A stretch of 8,276 bases of DNA from an uncultured Prevotellaceae bacterium (GTDB lineage: Bacteria > Bacteroidota > Bacteroidia > Bacteroidales > Bacteroidaceae), in NCBI GenBank assembly GCA_900557555.1, contig USTH01000053.1, positions 1 through 8,276 of the forward strand, written 5' to 3'. This document shows positions 7,169 to 8,276 of the stretch, one piece after another (position 1 is the stretch's first letter; every line of letters starts with the position of its first letter). The notes below the pieces were generated by a model, which did not search any database, was not told where the DNA came from, and saw only the letters and a program-made list of their open reading frames with translations. Both the position numbers and the translations under genes were made by a program.

Positions 7169-7176
7169 CAAAAGTA
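7169..7176 (-). promoter_or_regulatory. Probable -7 promoter box of the ATPase gene
   Basis: The minus strand reads TACTTTTG from 7176 to 7169, an exact match to the Bacteroidetes TAnnTTTG element. No TTTG-like -33 element is seen 19-21 nt upstream. Transcription would start near 7162-7165. The box overlaps the TTG codon at 7169-7171, arguing against that codon as the start, and leaves a leader of about 10 nt to the ATG at 7153 or about 22 nt to the ATG at 7141. Confidence 0.5.
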
Positions 7177-7230
7177 GTAAAAAAATGCCTAAATCGTATG
7201 CTGTTATCGAGAAAATATTGGAGAAAAATC

Positions 7231-7238
7231 TAACTTTG
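7231..7238 (+). promoter_or_regulatory. Probable -7 promoter box of the ATP-grasp gene
   Basis: TAACTTTG matches TAnnTTTG exactly and ends only five bases before the ATG at 7244. Transcription would begin at or within a few bases of the start codon, making the message leaderless or nearly so. A clear -33 TTTG is absent at 19-21 nt. It lies 54 bp from the divergent -7 box of the ATPase gene, so a protein bound between them could affect both genes. Confidence 0.5.
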
Positions 7239-7243
7239 CGCTT

Positions 7244-8276
7244 ATGAAATGTTTTTTGACAAATTTCTCACACGATTTGGCTCTATCCCATAATGGTGCA
7301 TGCTATACACCACCTCCCAATGTGCGTATTATGGAGCGTGATCTTGCTGCTCTTGCAGATTACTTTACCCCCACAGGTGAGGTGTCGTATAATCCGTATG
7401 CGCCAGTGTGGGGATGGGATAGCACCCTTGTCGGCAAACTGAAAACGTGTGGTTTCTCAAATCTGCCGTCATCCGAACAGTTGGAAATGATACGTAGGCT
7501 TTCCTCTCGTGAAACTGCCGTGAATGTACTCGGACTTCTTACTACTTCTTTGCCAAGAAGCTTCCCTCTGTGCGGGGAAAGCACTGTGTGTTATTCTAAA
7601 GATGCGCTTTGTTTGCCAGGGAAACGCATTGTGTGGAAAGAGCTTTGGTCGGGCAGTGGCAGAGGGTTAAGGTTTGTAAACGGAGTTCCAACTGTACAAC
7701 AGTTGAACTGGGCGTTGCGCTGCATGGAAAGGCAAGGGGGGCTTGTTGTAGAGCCATTTTATAACAAGATACAGGATTTTGCTTTAGAATTCATCGTTAC
7801 TGAAACTGCGGTAGAGTTTTGTGGATTATCTGTGTTCCATACTACGGCTGGCAATGCTTATGCTGGCAATATCTTGATGCCACAGCAGCAACTATGGAAG
7901 ATGATGGAGGTGTTTTTTTTGTATGATTTATACCGTGAACTTATTAGTGCCTTGGTGACAGTTCTTGCCGATGTCTTTCTCGGCCGTTATGTAGGGCCGT
8001 TGGGTGTGGACATGATGGTTATCAATGACTGTGGAGAGCTTGCCGTACATCCATGTGTGGAAATCAACGTTAGACGAACGATGGGCATGCTGTCTCTGCG
8101 CTTGTCAGAATTGGTGTGTGAAAGACGTAAGGCCGAGTTCCGGCTTGTCTATTGTAAGAATAGCGAAGAACTTGCCGCTATGTGTGGCGGTATGCCAAAG
8201 CCTGTTTTTAATGTGGCTGGAAAGTTGACAGACGGAGTGATGCGCCTTACTCCTCTGCGAGCCGATACCCATTTCT
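7244..8276 (+). CDS. ATP-grasp-like protein, uncharacterised (3' end cut off)
   Basis: The frame stays open from the ATG at 7244 to the window edge (344 codons), so the C-terminus is missing. I recognise an ATP-grasp pattern, not a known enzyme. It has a lysine followed by a glycine-rich loop (VWKELWSGSGRGLRF, about 130-144), an acidic strand (LVVEPF, about 167-172), and a metal-binding pattern GVDMMV (D256) followed by VEINVRR (E273, N275, R277). The N-terminus (HDLALSHNG, then YTPPPNVR and ERDLAAL) and WGWD at 56-59 recall a group of Bacteroidetes hypothetical proteins. ATP-grasp enzymes usually join a carboxylate to an amine or thiol through an acyl phosphate; the substrate here cannot be inferred. 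There is no signal peptide or membrane segment, so it is probably cytoplasmic. The next in-frame ATG is residue 30, which would remove the conserved-looking N-terminus, so I kept 7244. It is transcribed divergently from the ATPase gene; I see no evidence that the two act together. Confidence 0.72.
   Translation, partial: MKCFLTNFSHDLALSHNGACYTPPPNVRIMERDLAALADYFTPTGEVSYNPYAPVWGWDSTLVGKLKTCGFSNLPSSEQLEMIRRLSSRETAVNVLGLLTTSLPRSFPLCGESTVCYSKDALCLPGKRIVWKELWSGSGRGLRFVNGVPTVQQLNWALRCMERQGGLVVEPFYNKIQDFALEFIVTETAVEFCGLSVFHTTAGNAYAGNILMPQQQLWKMMEVFFLYDLYRELISALVTVLADVFLGRYVGPLGVDMMVINDCGELAVHPCVEINVRRTMGMLSLRLSELVCERRKAEFRLVYCKNSEELAAMCGGMPKPVFNVAGKLTDGVMRLTPLRADTHF

Noticed and set aside
7360..7584. 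Minus-strand frame within the ATP-grasp gene
   Set aside because: The plus-strand frame is open for over 1 kb with ATP-grasp motifs; the opposite frame is short and has no features.

Overview
The window looks like chromosomal DNA from an anaerobic Bacteroidales species, probably Prevotella or a close relative. The evidence is a single-chain pyruvate:ferredoxin oxidoreductase, an ATPase of the type that is multiplied in Bacteroidetes genomes, genes without Shine-Dalgarno sequences, and upstream boxes matching the Bacteroidetes -7 promoter consensus TAnnTTTG. The genus is inferred from general resemblance; no search was run.

Layout from left to right. Positions 1-395 hold no convincing gene, but contain a four-copy, 23-bp tandem repeat. 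An NhaC-type Na+/H+ antiporter gene (396-1727, minus strand) follows, with a well-formed Bacteroidetes promoter just upstream of its ATG. Next comes a 540-bp non-coding stretch with direct repeats, a long near-perfect hairpin and a strong intrinsic terminator. That terminator belongs to nifJ (2272-5835, minus strand), which encodes a complete 1187-residue pyruvate:ferredoxin oxidoreductase. A 121-bp gap with a hairpin terminator separates nifJ from a minus-strand AAA/DUF4143-type ATPase gene (5957-7141). Both the Walker B glutamate and the C-terminal nuclease-like motif of that protein look degenerate. A short divergent promoter region leads to a plus-strand gene (from 7244, running off the right edge) for an uncharacterised protein with ATP-grasp features.

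The genes do not form an obvious pathway. The oxidoreductase links pyruvate breakdown to reduced ferredoxin, and the antiporter would exchange sodium and protons across the inner membrane. Both fit anaerobic energy metabolism, but terminators and separate promoters indicate independent transcription units. The ATPase and the ATP-grasp gene share only a divergent intergenic region. I found no prophage, insertion sequence, CRISPR array, tRNA or rRNA. The most unusual points are the degenerate ATPase, the nearly leaderless ATP-grasp gene and the structured repeats in the two gene-free stretches.
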